DNA from: Gracilaria gracilis
Lineage: Eukaryota; Rhodophyta; Florideophyceae; Gracilariales; Gracilariaceae
Assembly (NCBI GenBank): GCA_030374805.1
Contig: JARGSG010000147.1
Location: 1 to 64,000 of the forward strand
Direction: 5' to 3'
DNA length: 64,000 nt
Of the stretch, positions 21,284 to 32,051 are shown one piece after another. How positions within the stretch are numbered: the stretch's first letter is position 1; each line of letters begins with the position of its first letter. The position numbers were made by a program, and so were the translations under genes. The notes beneath the pieces were generated by a model, which did no database searches, had not been told where the DNA came from, and saw only the letters and a program-made list of their open reading frames with translations.

Positions 21284-21290
21284 TATAAAA
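21284..21290 (+). promoter_or_regulatory. TATA box of the 21406 gene
   Basis: TATAAAA, 116 bases before the start codon; a second TATAAA-like sequence at about 21389 is too close to the ATG to serve. Confidence 0.6.
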
Positions 21291-21405
21291 GGCACCATGC
21301 GTCTTGTTCACCCGCCCTCTCATTTCCGCTACCATCCGTCGGCAGCAGTGGCAGTCCGCATCAACCATTGGAGTGAACCATTTCTATTTATAAAGCGCGA
21401 TCGAA

Positions 21406-22695
21406 ATGTTCGTCGTGTCTGTTCTCACCGCTCTCTTCCTCGCGGTTACTCCTTTGGTTCTTGCTCAGTTGGTATTGGAATCTGGTTCGCAGCAAAGTCT
21501 GCTACAGTATGGATCTGCTCAAGCCGCACAGTCCTTTTTGCTATCGGTTCCAGCTGGTGAAACCGTCACAGCTGTAACTCTTAGTACTGAGCAGAGTGAT
21601 GTGCTCACATCGCACGACGTTTTGTTTTCACAAATATCTCAAACGCTTTACAATGTGTCTATCAATTTGTTCTTCGACGGGCAGCCTGGTCAGGTTCAGT
21701 ACTCTGTGCAGGCAACCTCGCAGTCCACTGATGGCACGCAAAGTCGCTCACAGCTTTCAGCTACGCATTCTGTGTACGGAGTTGTGTTCTACGAGATGGT
21801 TGATGGTGAGCGCAAAGTCGTTTCGGGCGATGAGAGTGACGGCATCCAATTCAACTCGTTTACTACCCCGGGATCCTCGCCTCGCGTTTTCCGTGCCAAT
21901 GCGCATACACCGCCTGGTGTGAGTCTCAACGGCAAGCCGTTTATTCGCTCAGCGCGTGGCACTGGGCAAAATCCACTTCTTCTGGAATCGGCTGTAGAGG
22001 TTTCCGGCGATGATATATCTTTGTCAGTGACCCCTTACCGGACTGGAAGTGTGATTGTGACGCTTGAGTTCGCAGATCTGGAGATTAATGGTGAGACATT
22101 TGAAACGGTGGTGCGTGTTACTGTTCCTGATGTTCCTTCACCACCAGTGGTAATCTCGCAGAAAGGAGAGCTCGTTGCGGACATTTTCCCCAACGGCACT
22201 GCCGAATTCAAGTTAGACATGTTCAACGCCGCGGACTTCCCTGCTATGGAGGCGTTGGTCGGCGATGTTATGTTTGAAGCATCTCGAGAGGGTTCTGAGT
22301 TTATGGAGTTTGATCAAAGGGTGCGTTTTGTTGGATCAATAGATGAGGGTACTTTCCCATTGAACGTCCAAGTTAGAAGAGGTGGTGAAGCATTGGATGC
22401 GGTAATTCCTGACGACGTCTCACTAGAATTTGTGAGGGCTGCTGCTGTTGACAAGGTGATAGGAGGCGGCACCGCAATTGGAGCTACTTCAAATGTTGGT
22501 TTAATTGTTGGCTTATCTGTTCTTGGCCTTGTTCTACTTGTTGCCATGGTTGGTGGAGTTTTCGCCCTTTTCTGGTCTCGGAGACGGAGCGAACAAGCTG
22601 AAGCACTAGCCGAAGAACCGTACATGGAAGCGGAAGATGTTGGTGGTTTCGAAATAGCTCGAGATGTGTATGGTCGTGGCAGTGTTGCAGTATAG
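21406..22695 (+). CDS. single-pass (type I) membrane protein, paralog of 11023-12285
   Basis: The 429-residue product has a signal peptide (MFVVSVLTALFLAVTPLVLA, cut before QLV), a long extracellular part predicted beta-rich, one membrane helix (about residues 365-390, VGLIVGLSVLGLVLLVAMVG), an RRR stop-transfer and an acidic tail ending ARDVYGRGSVAV. Regions shared with the 11023 protein are LLQYGSAQ, HSVYGVVF, PYRTGS, ISQKG, PNGT...LDMFN and the DVYGRGS tail. The ends are conserved better than the middle, which fits selection on surface recognition and on a cytoplasmic contact. No family name can be given; these may be a red-algal surface protein family. Confidence 0.86.
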   Translation: MFVVSVLTALFLAVTPLVLAQLVLESGSQQSLLQYGSAQAAQSFLLSVPAGETVTAVTLSTEQSDVLTSHDVLFSQISQTLYNVSINLFFDGQPGQVQYSVQATSQSTDGTQSRSQLSATHSVYGVVFYEMVDGERKVVSGDESDGIQFNSFTTPGSSPRVFRANAHTPPGVSLNGKPFIRSARGTGQNPLLLESAVEVSGDDISLSVTPYRTGSVIVTLEFADLEINGETFETVVRVTVPDVPSPPVVISQKGELVADIFPNGTAEFKLDMFNAADFPAMEALVGDVMFEASREGSEFMEFDQRVRFVGSIDEGTFPLNVQVRRGGEALDAVIPDDVSLEFVRAAAVDKVIGGGTAIGATSNVGLIVGLSVLGLVLLVAMVGGVFALFWSRRRSEQAEALAEEPYMEAEDVGGFEIARDVYGRGSVAV

Positions 22696-24511
22696 CAATG
22701 ATGAATAGAGACCGCGCGCCTCTGCTTCTCGCAGCGATGCAGGTTTCTTCGACGTGACGGGTAGTTAGATTTAATTAACCTTGTAGATTGTAGATATGTA
22801 TATACTTAGAAGGGTGTTGTCGTATGGCTCTTAAACTAAGGACAACTCTCAGCTGTGCATTTTCGTAGCTTCATGATACTTTGCACACTGTTGTCAGTGA
22901 CCAACAGAAACGATCTTGTTATTCCACAGTCTTTTAAAGAAAGAGATGTGGTCCTGAGACATAACTTTTTACAGGTGAAAAATTTGGCGGATTCTCTGTG
23001 TTTCTCTTTCTCTCTTTCTCTCTCAAGCAAAACGTACATACGAGCGGCGTAGAGGAACATGACAAAAAGGAGGAGGGAGTGCTCGCAAGCATGGTTGGTG
23101 GAAGAATTCGAAGGGTCCTTCTCAACCTGCGTTCCGCTCGTGTCCTTACTGCCTGAAGCAGCGGTCCTACCGTGGCGATCAATACGAAATACTGCGTGAC
23201 AGATAGAAGAGCTGCCAGCTGGTTTCCAGTAATACATGCGCATACTGCCCGTGCACTGCTGATGGAGAATATGGACACAAGAAGAAGAGCACATGTGTGA
23301 TGACAAATCATGTAAAGCAAGCAAGGGCAAGTGTCACGTCGCAAAGCAAGGTGGGCGATAGAGCGGCTCACCCTCAGCCCTAGAGTGGCTTGCAGGTGGC
23401 TTGGGGCTATGAGTAGGGTTAAGAGGGCTAATCTTCCCCTGTCTGTTGAAGGACATGGCCGGACATGGCCGGACATGGCCGGGCCCTGCGCGTGGAGGAG
23501 CCTAAAAAGGATTTTGGGCCCCAATGTTTTGAGGAGAGCTTTTTGCGCCATTTCGCTTCAGCTCGAAAGCTCAAGGTTGCTTCCGCAGAAAACTTTTCAC
23601 CATTCGAGAACTTCCTTGGTCGCCAGATGATCTAGAGTGTTTTCACGTTGCGCTCGCATAATTTTTGTCAGACGACGGAGGACCATTACTTTTTGCTCCT
23701 TTGTTTTTTTAACTTTTCTGTTATGTTCATGCCGGCAGTATGAACTCTCCTACGAATGTAGCTGATGAGCATTCACCAAAATCCGATTTGCAAGCATTTC
23801 GTGCGGCATGAACAAAGTTAACCCCTCTGTCTTTGTATAATGTTAACTACGTTAGAACGACGACAATGACTTGAGCTCGAGATGTCATGGAGTTAACATT
23901 GAACATCGCGGAGATCAGCTTTGCAATGGTGGCTTTGACGCTATTGGGGAGAAAGAAGTGATGACGTATGCAAGAATGCGCCAAAATGCTGAGAGTTTTA
24001 AATTGATGGTGATTTGTCGGTCCCAAGTGTTGTATGGAGCAGAGAAATATCTGCACAGATATTCGGCATTGGTGCAGCTGCCGAACCGACAAAGTAGAAA
24101 TCTTCGTCCGCTGCCGACTTGCTTCTTTTCCTCGTTTTTCGCGCTTCGTCGGCGCCCCCTTCGCTGCTGCACGCGACGCGCGCTGTCTGCGTTGGCCAAG
24201 TCTTCTCTGCCTGCGCGACTTGAGCAACACAACTGCTTCCTCGGCATCCACTCGCCACGGCGCCATAACGCAACATCTTTTCCACGCTGGCACGGCGTAG
24301 AAACGGGCCTGTAGCGCTCATTGCCCGCACCAATGATGATTTGGGATCTTTCATAAACGTAGCCCACGGGTGTGCATTCCCTCCGATTCCCCCCGTCTCA
24401 TCCATCACTACTTAAGCTATCTCGCTCTCCCTCGATTAGCTTCTCTTCTTCCTCGTTCAACCATCACCAGTCACTTCCAGTCCCCGTCAACGCACACACT
24501 CACTTTTCACA
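22696..24511. other. intergenic, with short tandem repeats
   Basis: Contains a CT-rich run near 23003-23025 and three head-to-tail copies of GGACATGGCC at 23451-23480. Overlapping open frames at 23850-24400 occur on both strands with no domain. The last 100 bases are pyrimidine-rich and serve as the leader of the transaldolase gene. Confidence 0.45.
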
Positions 24512-25594
24512 ATGGCTTTCGTCTCCTCCTTCCTCCCCGTCACCCGCCCCTCCCCAGTGTCCACCCTCTGCGCACGTCGTTCAACTGCATCTCGTAATGC
24601 ACGCGGCCCGTGCATGACCGCTACACAGCTCACCCAATATGATTCCCTCCGCGCCATCACTACCATCGTCGAGGATACCGGTGAGATCGAAACCATCCGT
24701 GCCCATCGTCCGTATGCCGCCACCACCAATCCTTCCCTCGTTGCCGCCGCTGCCGCGAAGCCCGAATACAAGCACCTGCTCGAAGAAGCTGTCATGTACG
24801 GTCGCGACAAGTCTATCGCCGGAACTGACACTCTGGCCATTGTGCGTAACAAGCTCTTCACTCTTTTCGGTGCCGAGATTCTCAAGTACATCCCTGGTGA
24901 TGTCAGTACTGAGGTAGATGCTCGCCTTTCATTCGACGTTCCCGCTCAAGTCGAAGTTGCGCAGCAAATCATCAAGATGTACGAGGAGGTTGGCGTCGGT
25001 CGTGAGCGCGTTCTCGTCAAGCTCGCTACCACATGGGAAGGTATTCAGGCCTGCCGTCAACTTGAGAGCATGGGCATCAAGACCAACATGACCCTCCTAT
25101 TCTCTCTTGCTCAGGCTGTCGCCGCCGCTGAGGCCGGTGCCTATTTGATCTCTCCCTTCGTCGGTCGTATCCTTGACTGGTACAAGAAGGCCGAAGGTAG
25201 GGACTCGTACCCCAGCCACGAGGACCCTGGTGTCAAGAGCGTCAAGCAAATCTACAGCTACTACAAGTGCATGGGATATAACACCATTGTGATGGGTGCC
25301 AGTTTTAGAAACAAGGGAGAAATTCTTGAACTTGCCGGCTGTGATCGCCTCACCATTGCTCCCAAGTTCATCAACAGCCTGAAGGATACCCCTGAGAGCG
25401 TTGAGACCAAGTTGTCGAAGCCCAGTATTGAGGAGTGCAATGTGATTCCCAGGTTGTCTTTGGACGAGTCTCAGTTCAGATGGTTGATGAACGAAGATCC
25501 TATGGCAACTGAGAAGCTGGCTCATGGTATCCGTGGATTCGCTAGAGATTTGGAGAAGCTTGACAAGCAGCTCAAGGGCATGATGGACGCGTAA
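24512..25594 (+). CDS. TAL: transaldolase, probably plastid-targeted
   Basis: Transaldolase moves a dihydroxyacetone unit between sugar phosphates in the pentose phosphate pathway. The 360-residue product fits class 1 (TalB-like) enzymes: VEDTGE with the catalytic Asp near residue 54, ATTNPSLV, GDVSTEVDARLSFD, LVKLATTWEGI with the Schiff-base Lys170, NMTLLFS, and ISPFVGRILDWYK. The first 35 residues are rich in Ser, Arg, Ala and Pro, lack acidic residues and precede the conserved domain, which looks like a plastid transit peptide. No intron and no disruption. Start ATG 24512 is the first in frame after a pyrimidine-rich leader. Confidence 0.95.
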   Translation: MAFVSSFLPVTRPSPVSTLCARRSTASRNARGPCMTATQLTQYDSLRAITTIVEDTGEIETIRAHRPYAATTNPSLVAAAAAKPEYKHLLEEAVMYGRDKSIAGTDTLAIVRNKLFTLFGAEILKYIPGDVSTEVDARLSFDVPAQVEVAQQIIKMYEEVGVGRERVLVKLATTWEGIQACRQLESMGIKTNMTLLFSLAQAVAAAEAGAYLISPFVGRILDWYKKAEGRDSYPSHEDPGVKSVKQIYSYYKCMGYNTIVMGASFRNKGEILELAGCDRLTIAPKFINSLKDTPESVETKLSKPSIEECNVIPRLSLDESQFRWLMNEDPMATEKLAHGIRGFARDLEKLDKQLKGMMDA

Positions 25595-26198
25595 AGGGAC
25601 ACGGTTTTGCTCTCTGATACAGGCAGAGGGTGTGCACTATGGGATTGAGAGTTCAACAAGAAGACAGGATATGTATGACACAAAATGAAATGAGGTTTAT
25701 GAAACTGGTCAACAATTGTAACGGTAATGACTGCAACAGTTCTTAAGTAAGGAACGAGACGTGTTCTCGACGTACGTTCATAGTAAACAAGACTTGTTCT
25801 AAATTATTGCCTTCGTAGAATAGATATTGCGGTGTTGGGAACACCGCCGTCCAACATGGGACGGGGAACTAACAATGTGCTCAAGGGAATATGGGTGAGA
25901 CCGGTGACGGTGTGCCTGCGCGTGTCAGTCCGAATCGCTAGACGCGGTTTCTAAAAGTTCTGCCGTGTTGCAGTGCGTGTCAATTCAATGTAACGGTGCA
26001 GCCAGGACGTTGACGGGAGCGAATCATTTCAGATGCTAACCGTCGCTGAGAGATTACAGCCGCAGATAGATCTAGCGCAGTAGCGGAGTTACAAAGGTAG
26101 GAACAGATTGAGAGCGAACATAAGCAAAAGTGGATACACATCTTTACCAGCAAGAGCTGCGAAAGCCGAAAAGCGGAAGAAAGTTAAGCCGAAATTGT
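25595..26198. other. intergenic between convergent genes
   Basis: Holds the 3' regions of transaldolase (plus) and the small membrane protein (minus). No gene, repeat or RNA seen. Confidence 0.5.
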
Positions 26199-26573
26199 TT
26201 AGATTGGTTCACTTTGAGGCTGCGCCATCATTGTTCGCGAGAAATTCTCCTGTCGCCTACGACGCCACCACCACAGTAAGGCGGCAATAACTAAAGCAAT
26301 CACGAGGAACACAGCCACCGGTGGCAACAGCCTCCTAAGGAAGCTCTTGCTTTCCTTCTCTTCAGTGCCGACCGTGACGGCGTCCGGGGCGGTTGTTTCG
26401 ACAGGTGTCTTCTCATCGGTTGACGCAGTGGTGGCTTCGTCGGCCTTCTGATCGGTGTCGACTGGAATCGGGGTGACGACCGGTAATAGCGCTGGAGACG
26501 GGGATGGATCTTGCGCGGCAGTAAGGGCGGTTACGGTGAGCAGAGTTAGAAGGAGAAGAAGTGAGCGACGCAT
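26199..26573 (-). CDS. small type I membrane protein, unknown
   Basis: 124 residues: signal peptide (MRRSLLLLLTLLTVTALTAA), a Pro/Thr/Glu-rich extracellular stem of about 65 residues, a membrane helix (about residues 84-102, PVAVFLVIALVIAALLWWW), then RRRR and a short tail. The stem is typical of an O-glycosylated or wall-spanning linker. No family recognised. The start ATG at 26573 is the first in the frame and begins the signal peptide. Convergent to transaldolase. Confidence 0.7.
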   Translation of the reverse strand: MRRSLLLLLTLLTVTALTAAQDPSPSPALLPVVTPIPVDTDQKADEATTASTDEKTPVETTAPDAVTVGTEEKESKSFLRRLLPPVAVFLVIALVIAALLWWWRRRRQENFSRTMMAQPQSEPI

Positions 26574-26673
26574 GGTGAAAGCGTGCGAAGGGGAAGACGG
26601 GGCGGGGGATGTGTCGGTGGCCGGGAAGGAGGGGTTGTGAAGAAGGAGTCCGCGTTGTGGTAGGGGGGGGAAG

Positions 26674-26736
26674 GGGGAAGTGGCGCAGCAATATAACGAG
26701 GGGGAAGTGGCGTAGCAATATAACGAGGGGGAAGTG
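26674..26736 (-). repeat. 27-bp tandem repeat upstream of the small membrane protein
   Basis: Two complete units of GGGGAAGTGGCG[CT]AGCAATATAACGAG and the first nine bases of a third. On the minus strand each contains TTATATT about 110-150 bases before the start codon, so the repeat may multiply a TATA-like element. Confidence 0.7.
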
Positions 26737-27265
26737 AAAGTGCCAGTGTCGTGGGCCGCAACAAGCAGCGTCTGGCGGCGAAAAACGTTGGCGCATCGCC
26801 CGTTGCCTGGCGTTCATTTGCAGCGCGCCGACGTGTGCGGCTGACACTGTGTCCGAGCACCGCTTTCGTTCAGCGCTGTCCACGCGGCACAACGCCATTG
26901 GTGTGATCCAGCGGTTCACACGTGGATGATGGTTTTTCACTGCCGTGACCTGTTACTAGAAAAGCGTGAGCTTCGGATGGATACTACGTAGATAAGATTA
27001 TTCGCCTTCAAGTCGGAAAATGATACTGATGTTCCACGGTATGGCCCGGGAGTCTTTACCACTAAGCAAAGTTCGTTAGGTCGCTGGAGGTTATGCAGGC
27101 ACACTGCAGGAACTGACGGCCCCTTTAGCCTATCGTCTGTCACGTAGCCTGTAGGCCGGGACAGCCAAGTAGAGGACGACGCACATTCCGATACCAATGT
27201 CTGTCTGTGTTATCAGGTTTTGTTCAAGAGTGTTCGATAGTCGACCTCTGCGTGAAAAAAAGGTA
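26737..27265. other. intergenic
   Basis: Promoter side of the minus-strand gene ending at 26573; no other feature seen. Confidence 0.45.
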
Positions 27266-27337
27266 GAGCCACTCCGGGAATCGAACCCGGGACCTCGTCC
27301 ACCCGAGAGACGAATCATACCACTAGACCAAGCGGCC
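27266..27337 (-). tRNA. tRNA-Pro(CGG), copy 1 (variant)
   Basis: Folds as a 72-nt cloverleaf: acceptor GGCCGCT pairs with AGTGGCT with G-U at the first pair, D-arm TGGTCTAGTGGTAT, anticodon stem CGTCT/GGACG with loop CTCGGGT (anticodon CGG), and T-arm CCGGGTTCGATTCCCGG. A run of seven T follows on the minus strand, a normal polymerase III terminator. It differs from copies 2 and 3 at two anticodon-arm positions and at the acceptor end. Confidence 0.85.
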
Positions 27338-28411
27338 GACTGCTTGTTGCCAATATATTAAGAGTCTTTGTCAGTTGTTATTCCAATTAGCAGTGACCTG
27401 TGCTCTAAGGAGCTGGGGTGGTAACAGCCAGCCTCTTTAAGCTTCGTGTAATGCGCGAAAAACTTGTTCGCGAAAGAAACAAGTACACGTATCCATAGGT
27501 ATCTGCTATGAGCATGTTCCACCTACTTTGACATCTCTTCGCCATTCGTCATCGTTTCTAAGTTACAACCATATTTCTTGTTTCGCTGGAGGTGAGCATC
27601 GTCGACACTGCTTTGCTTACACTTGAAATGGGACCTTACTCTAGAGAGGAAGTACACCTGTATATCATCATCCCATAGAGCTTTGTTTCTGGCTCACCTT
27701 ATTCTTGCCTTCAACGAGTTAAGAGTGTTTCCTTGTCTTTATCAGCGTCAACCCCCTTGTAAGGTTACTGTAGTCATAGCCAGTACAACTGCAGATCGTC
27801 ATTCTACCATTTGTTTGCATAATCGACATTCAAGTTCAGAATCTGGTTCGTTTCTGTTCTGCATCCTACCTGGATTTCAGATGTTTCAGGTTCGCCTTTT
27901 GTGCGTTTGTTCGCACCGCAGCAGCACACACAGCAACGTTCACTATCGCTTCCGAGAATTGGAAGTTGAAGGTGATTGAACATTGTCAGAGGTTACCTTA
28001 CGTCTCCTAATGAAGACTAAACAGCTACACGTACAGTCATCATTAGAGCCATCGTCTTCAATACTTTCGAGACAAAACATTTCTGTCCGAACACGGGATT
28101 GTAGCGTCATGCATTCTGTATGCTATGCCATGAGTCTTTAGATGTGACCGGGTTCCTATTCTGGAAAGCTGCCTGTGACGCAATTCTAGTTTCAGTGCAT
28201 TTTTTCTGCAGTGCAGGAACTACACGGTATACCCAATACAGGGTGAGTGAATTTAGATTCCTTGACCACTTTTGATCGCCTCGAACTTGTCTGAACGAAC
28301 CCTCATTTCATTGAAGATGATGTTAGATACGTCCAAAGTTCGAAGTAGCGAAGCATATTCTGATCTCAGTAATAAAAAACTACATTGTGGTGACGGTGAG
28401 TATGGGACATA
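27338..28411. other. intergenic between tRNA genes
   Basis: Short ORFs only, no domain or repeat seen. Confidence 0.45.
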
Positions 28412-28483
28412 GGCCGCTTGGTCTAGTGGTATGATTCGTCCTTCGGGTGGACGAGGTCCCGGGTTCGATTCCCGGAGTGGCCC
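28412..28483 (+). tRNA. tRNA-Pro(CGG), copy 2
   Basis: 72-nt cloverleaf with fully paired acceptor stem (GGCCGCT/AGTGGCC, one G-U), anticodon stem CGTCC/GGACG and loop TTCGGGT, so the anticodon is CGG. The internal boxes A (TGGTCTAGTGG) and B (GGTTCGATTCC) match polymerase III promoters; TTTTT follows within ten bases. Confidence 0.93.
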
Positions 28484-29224
28484 TACTTTTTGTAGCGATT
28501 GCCTTACGTGGATGCAATTCGAAATGATTTATCGTAGAGCAAAATTTTGCGGTACGGCAAAACGCTTCGATAGTATCAACTTCCACAGGCTAACGACTTA
28601 GTAACGAGTGTGAAACACCTCTGCTGATGTAGCAGACGAAGGCCAACTTGATATCTATGCATATCTACAATATCTTGCATCACCGAGTCTTCGCAGTAGC
28701 TCTCAAGCTAGCAGAGATCCGGGAGGCAGCTACGTTGGAATTGCACCAGAATTAGACGTGAGACCTTTTCGGCATTATGATATCCTACAGAAAACCCTGA
28801 TATCGTTGACAACCGGGTCATGCACAGCGGAAAGCCATGTATTGTTGTAATACGTGTATATGCTTTGCTAAAAAACTCCGTACAGTATCCATACCGAACT
28901 CCTCTCCAGAGCGACAACGTTCCTGGTTACAAAGGGTATGAGAGATAAGAGGGCTAGGCTGCAGATAGCCCTCTTTAACCCCTGGTTTTCTTTCATCAGA
29001 AGATCTACTTCTCTTATGTACGTGAATGCGTACGGAGTGCTACAGAAACTGGTTAAACGATGAAATCGAAATAATGATAAGTTTCGAAGCTCTAAGAACA
29101 TAATGCTAGTACATAGCAAAGCATCTGCCATTAGTACAAATGGAACCTGGGCCCACTTCAACACTTCCATATGAAGGCATACACTTTATCCAGCGAAAGG
29201 AACAGTGGGAAGCCAAAAAAGAAG
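28484..29224. other. intergenic between tRNA genes
   Basis: No gene, repeat or RNA seen. Confidence 0.45.
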
Positions 29225-29296
29225 GGGCCACTCCGGGAATCGAACCCGGGACCTCGTCCACCCGAAGGACGAATCATACCACTAGACCAAGCGGCC
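29225..29296 (-). tRNA. tRNA-Pro(CGG), copy 3
   Basis: Identical to copy 2 over the 72 bases, on the opposite strand. A T-rich run (CTTCTTTTTTGG on the minus strand) follows as terminator. The flanks are not shared with copy 2, so only the gene unit is conserved or was moved. Confidence 0.93.
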
Positions 29297-29796
29297 GCAA
29301 GATCCTGACGATGTGCTTATTTGTCTTGGTTTATGATCAACATCTCTTGAGTCCCGTGGTCGAGCTGGGTACATGCTCTTCTAAGTGCTGAGTTGAGTCC
29401 TTTCTCAAAGAGCCATTCAAACTCTCTGTACAAGCGCAAGAAATACACTTGAAGAAGGACGTGGATTCATATCAATTGTACGTATTTGAGCGAAGGAAGT
29501 GAAAAACGTCAAGAACGTTGATCAGAAAGCAGCAGGTATCGCTCGTCGAAAGCGAAAGATCGGAGTAGACACTAGACGTGCAGAACCACATCGCACAAGT
29601 TTAGAACGGGAGCTCAAGAGAATGAAGTGGAGAAGCAGCGATAATAAGAACGAACTGTCGTTTACAGTTGAATATGGCTTTCGTAGGATTCAAGAGATGA
29701 AATATGGTTGCCGACTTGTGGAAATCGAGTCTATTGACGTCCCATCTTGTATGGAAAGCATTTTGTTTTAGCTTGTAATCTGCCGAGTACCCAGAT
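29297..29796. other. intergenic
   Basis: A 90-codon Lys/Arg-rich open frame (29499-29771) starts without ATG and has no domain; not called. Confidence 0.4.
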
Positions 29797-30462
29797 TCAG
29801 TAGGAAACTCTTTCACGTTTCGCAACAGGCGCAGGTGAAACTTTGAGAATTGGCTTGGGGTGTTTACGGGATGCTCTGGGTATCTTGGAGCAAGCGTTCG
29901 AGAACACTTTTCCCAGTATTGATTTTGCCCGCTTGGGTGCATCGCATTGTTTCTTCTTTTTGTTGCTGGGCTTTGCTTGTGTGAGGCGGCTGCCTGATGA
30001 TTCTCTTTTCGCTTGCGTGAAGGATGCGAAAGATTCCCACTGTTCAGTTTCCAATTTGCTCTTGCTCACTGCAGGGGTGTCGGTGTTTTTCGATCGGTTG
30101 TGTTGAAACGTTTGACGACTAGCAAGGTAACCCACTGAGCTGATAGCCGCACAAGTGGCTTTGAAGCCAATTAGTTGCATTTGAATGTTCGGCATCATTT
30201 GGAAGAAGACAGTGAAAGTGATATTGAGGTTGGGAGAGTTTGAAATGTGATCTGACAACACGCAAGTTGTTATGTTTCTGAGGATAGAGTTTGGGGAGAG
30301 ATATTGTTTCCAAGTGTGATGGAGAAGAAGAGGGTCAGAATGAAGCAAGAGTTTTACTCTTGTACAAGGGTATTGCGGGTATTGCGGCGAAGACGAGCGT
30401 GTGACGGTTATGTTAATTCGAACACACCGGTTACCGTACGGGTTTAGGGATAGCCTCCTCAT
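29797..30462 (-). CDS. hypothetical basic protein
   Basis: A 221-residue open frame from ATG 30462. No domain is recognised. The N-terminal half is mixed, the C-terminal third is strongly basic (SNKKKKQ, KRAKS, RASRKHPKP), which would fit a nuclear or nucleic-acid-associated protein. No frameshift is visible, but nothing except length and open frame supports it, so it may be spurious. Confidence 0.35.
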   Translation of the reverse strand: MRRLSLNPYGNRCVRINITVTRSSSPQYPQYPCTRVKLLLHSDPLLLHHTWKQYLSPNSILRNITTCVLSDHISNSPNLNITFTVFFQMMPNIQMQLIGFKATCAAISSVGYLASRQTFQHNRSKNTDTPAVSKSKLETEQWESFASFTQAKRESSGSRLTQAKPSNKKKKQCDAPKRAKSILGKVFSNACSKIPRASRKHPKPILKVSPAPVAKRERVSY

Positions 30463-31047
30463 GCAGACTTGGCCACGTCGATCCCCGTTAATTCATGCTA
30501 CGATCATGTAAGCTTATATACGGTATCTTCCGGTTCTCGCACCGGCAAGATGAAGGGAAGAACGACACAAGGCATACCGAATCTACACATTGCTCAGTTG
30601 CAGACATGGGACTAGATGTGCTCTCCATGGGCACTTCTTTTGGCACCAGACGACAAGGCATATCAATTGGAGTCGCCTTGTGATAGAACTCTGTGCAAGT
30701 ACAAATGTAGTGTGATATATACGTGGAGATACATCCCGTACGGAACTGCCAGAGGTAGGCGCTATTTCGTGGAGGTCGTTCTACCGCGACGTTTGTCTGC
30801 GCAGGTAAGAATAGGAATTGGTGTGAGAGTTGCATCGTAGTTTGAGCAATGGTTTTGACAAATAGAAGAAACGAACGACGACGCTAATATGGCAGAATGA
30901 GAGGTTGCTCTCAGCAAACAACACACATGGTGTGCATCAGCAAGCATGGCACCAAGGCATAGCCAGATGTGGATCAGGCTGGCAGATTGGGCTGTTGTTC
31001 GTGCTTTAAATGGGCAAAAGTAGTAGTTTGGAGGGTTAGAAAAAAAG
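30463..31047. other. intergenic
   Basis: Lies between the hypothetical gene's start and the 3' end of the LURP-one-related gene. No feature seen. Confidence 0.4.
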
Positions 31048-31716
31048 TTATCGGTTGAAGTCAGTGTATTGCTCGTCAGCACAAACACACAGCATGATGA
31101 TAAACGGAACATCGACGCCAGCACTAACCGAAACGCGATAGAAATCAGCGCCAGTAAGCAGGCGTCTAGGTCCGAACATGCTACGCTGCATAGAGGCGAG
31201 CTGGTTTCCACTCTCAATATCCACAATGGAGATGTTAGCGCGCCCCGCACTGGTGTTCATCTGCAGGAACGGAGCGGAATCGGTTCCTCTTCCTTTCCAC
31301 ACGTACACAGTTCCGCGGCCGAAGCCGGGGAAGAAGCCCTTCTTTCTCATGGTGTACACGGACTTGGAGCGAAAGTCATACATGTACATGAGTTGAAGGA
31401 AGGTGTTGAGGTTCTCGGTCATCTTGAGAAGACGTTGTTCTGTATCGCTCTCGAACAAGGTTTTTTCGCCGCTTCGGTCCAGGATCTTGCCCTTGACGGA
31501 GAAGACGCCGTTGGATGACTCATCGAGCACGTCGAAGCAGTCCGGCCTGAAGACGAGCTCCTTGACGGTGTACTTGGTGACGGTGTCAAACGTATAAGGC
31601 AAGTGAGGCTGCGGCGGAGCGGGCGACGTGAGGTGGGCATCGTGGAGAATTGGCTCGATTGGATGCTCTTCTTCGTCGCTCGTGGAGCTAGCGTGCTGCG
31701 CTCCGTTGTTGCTCAT
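31048..31716 (-). CDS. LURP-one-related (tubby C-terminal-like) protein
   Basis: 222 residues from ATG 31716. The first 40 are acidic, Ser-rich and disordered. The rest follows the LOR pattern: KYTVKELVFRPDCFDVLDE, a beta-strand pair around GVFSVKGKIL, a middle MRKKGFFPGFGRGTVYVW and the C-terminal DFYRVSVSAGVDVPFIIMLCVCADEQY, which is where LOR proteins carry their central hydrophobic helix. Known for the family: single-domain tubby-like barrels related to phospholipid scramblases, with roles in plant defence and unknown ligands. Assignment is by pattern from memory. Confidence 0.68.
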   Translation of the reverse strand: MSNNGAQHASSTSDEEEHPIEPILHDAHLTSPAPPQPHLPYTFDTVTKYTVKELVFRPDCFDVLDESSNGVFSVKGKILDRSGEKTLFESDTEQRLLKMTENLNTFLQLMYMYDFRSKSVYTMRKKGFFPGFGRGTVYVWKGRGTDSAPFLQMNTSAGRANISIVDIESGNQLASMQRSMFGPRRLLTGADFYRVSVSAGVDVPFIIMLCVCADEQYTDFNR

Positions 31717-32051
31717 GGCGCTTGGTTGCTGCGCGCTGTGTGGGCGGGTTTCGGGGTGCGTGGCGCGCGTTGGGCAATGTGGAGACGCATGGTGGGAGCA
31801 GTGTGTGTGTAGTAGTAGTTGACGCGAAGCAGGGAGCTGCTGCTGTTGTCACACACTTGTGCGGGGCGAGCCACATGGCTCTCAGCTGCTGCTATTTTCA
31901 GGGGCGGGCCGCGAGAGGGTGGACTCCAAGAGAATCTCTAATAGAGATGTAGACACGCGCTGTTGTGGTCAAGCACATGGCTCATCGCAGGGCGGGCGAA
32001 AGCGGCGCATTAAGTATGCGTGGAGAGATGCTGGAGGGCAAGCAAGTCACG

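Noticed and set aside
23847-24408. Overlapping ORFs of 136-150 codons on both strands
   Set aside because: No domain on either strand and open in several frames at once, so not supported as genes.
30762-31250. 162-codon minus-strand ORF
   Set aside because: Overlaps the LURP-one-related gene in another frame and shows no domain.
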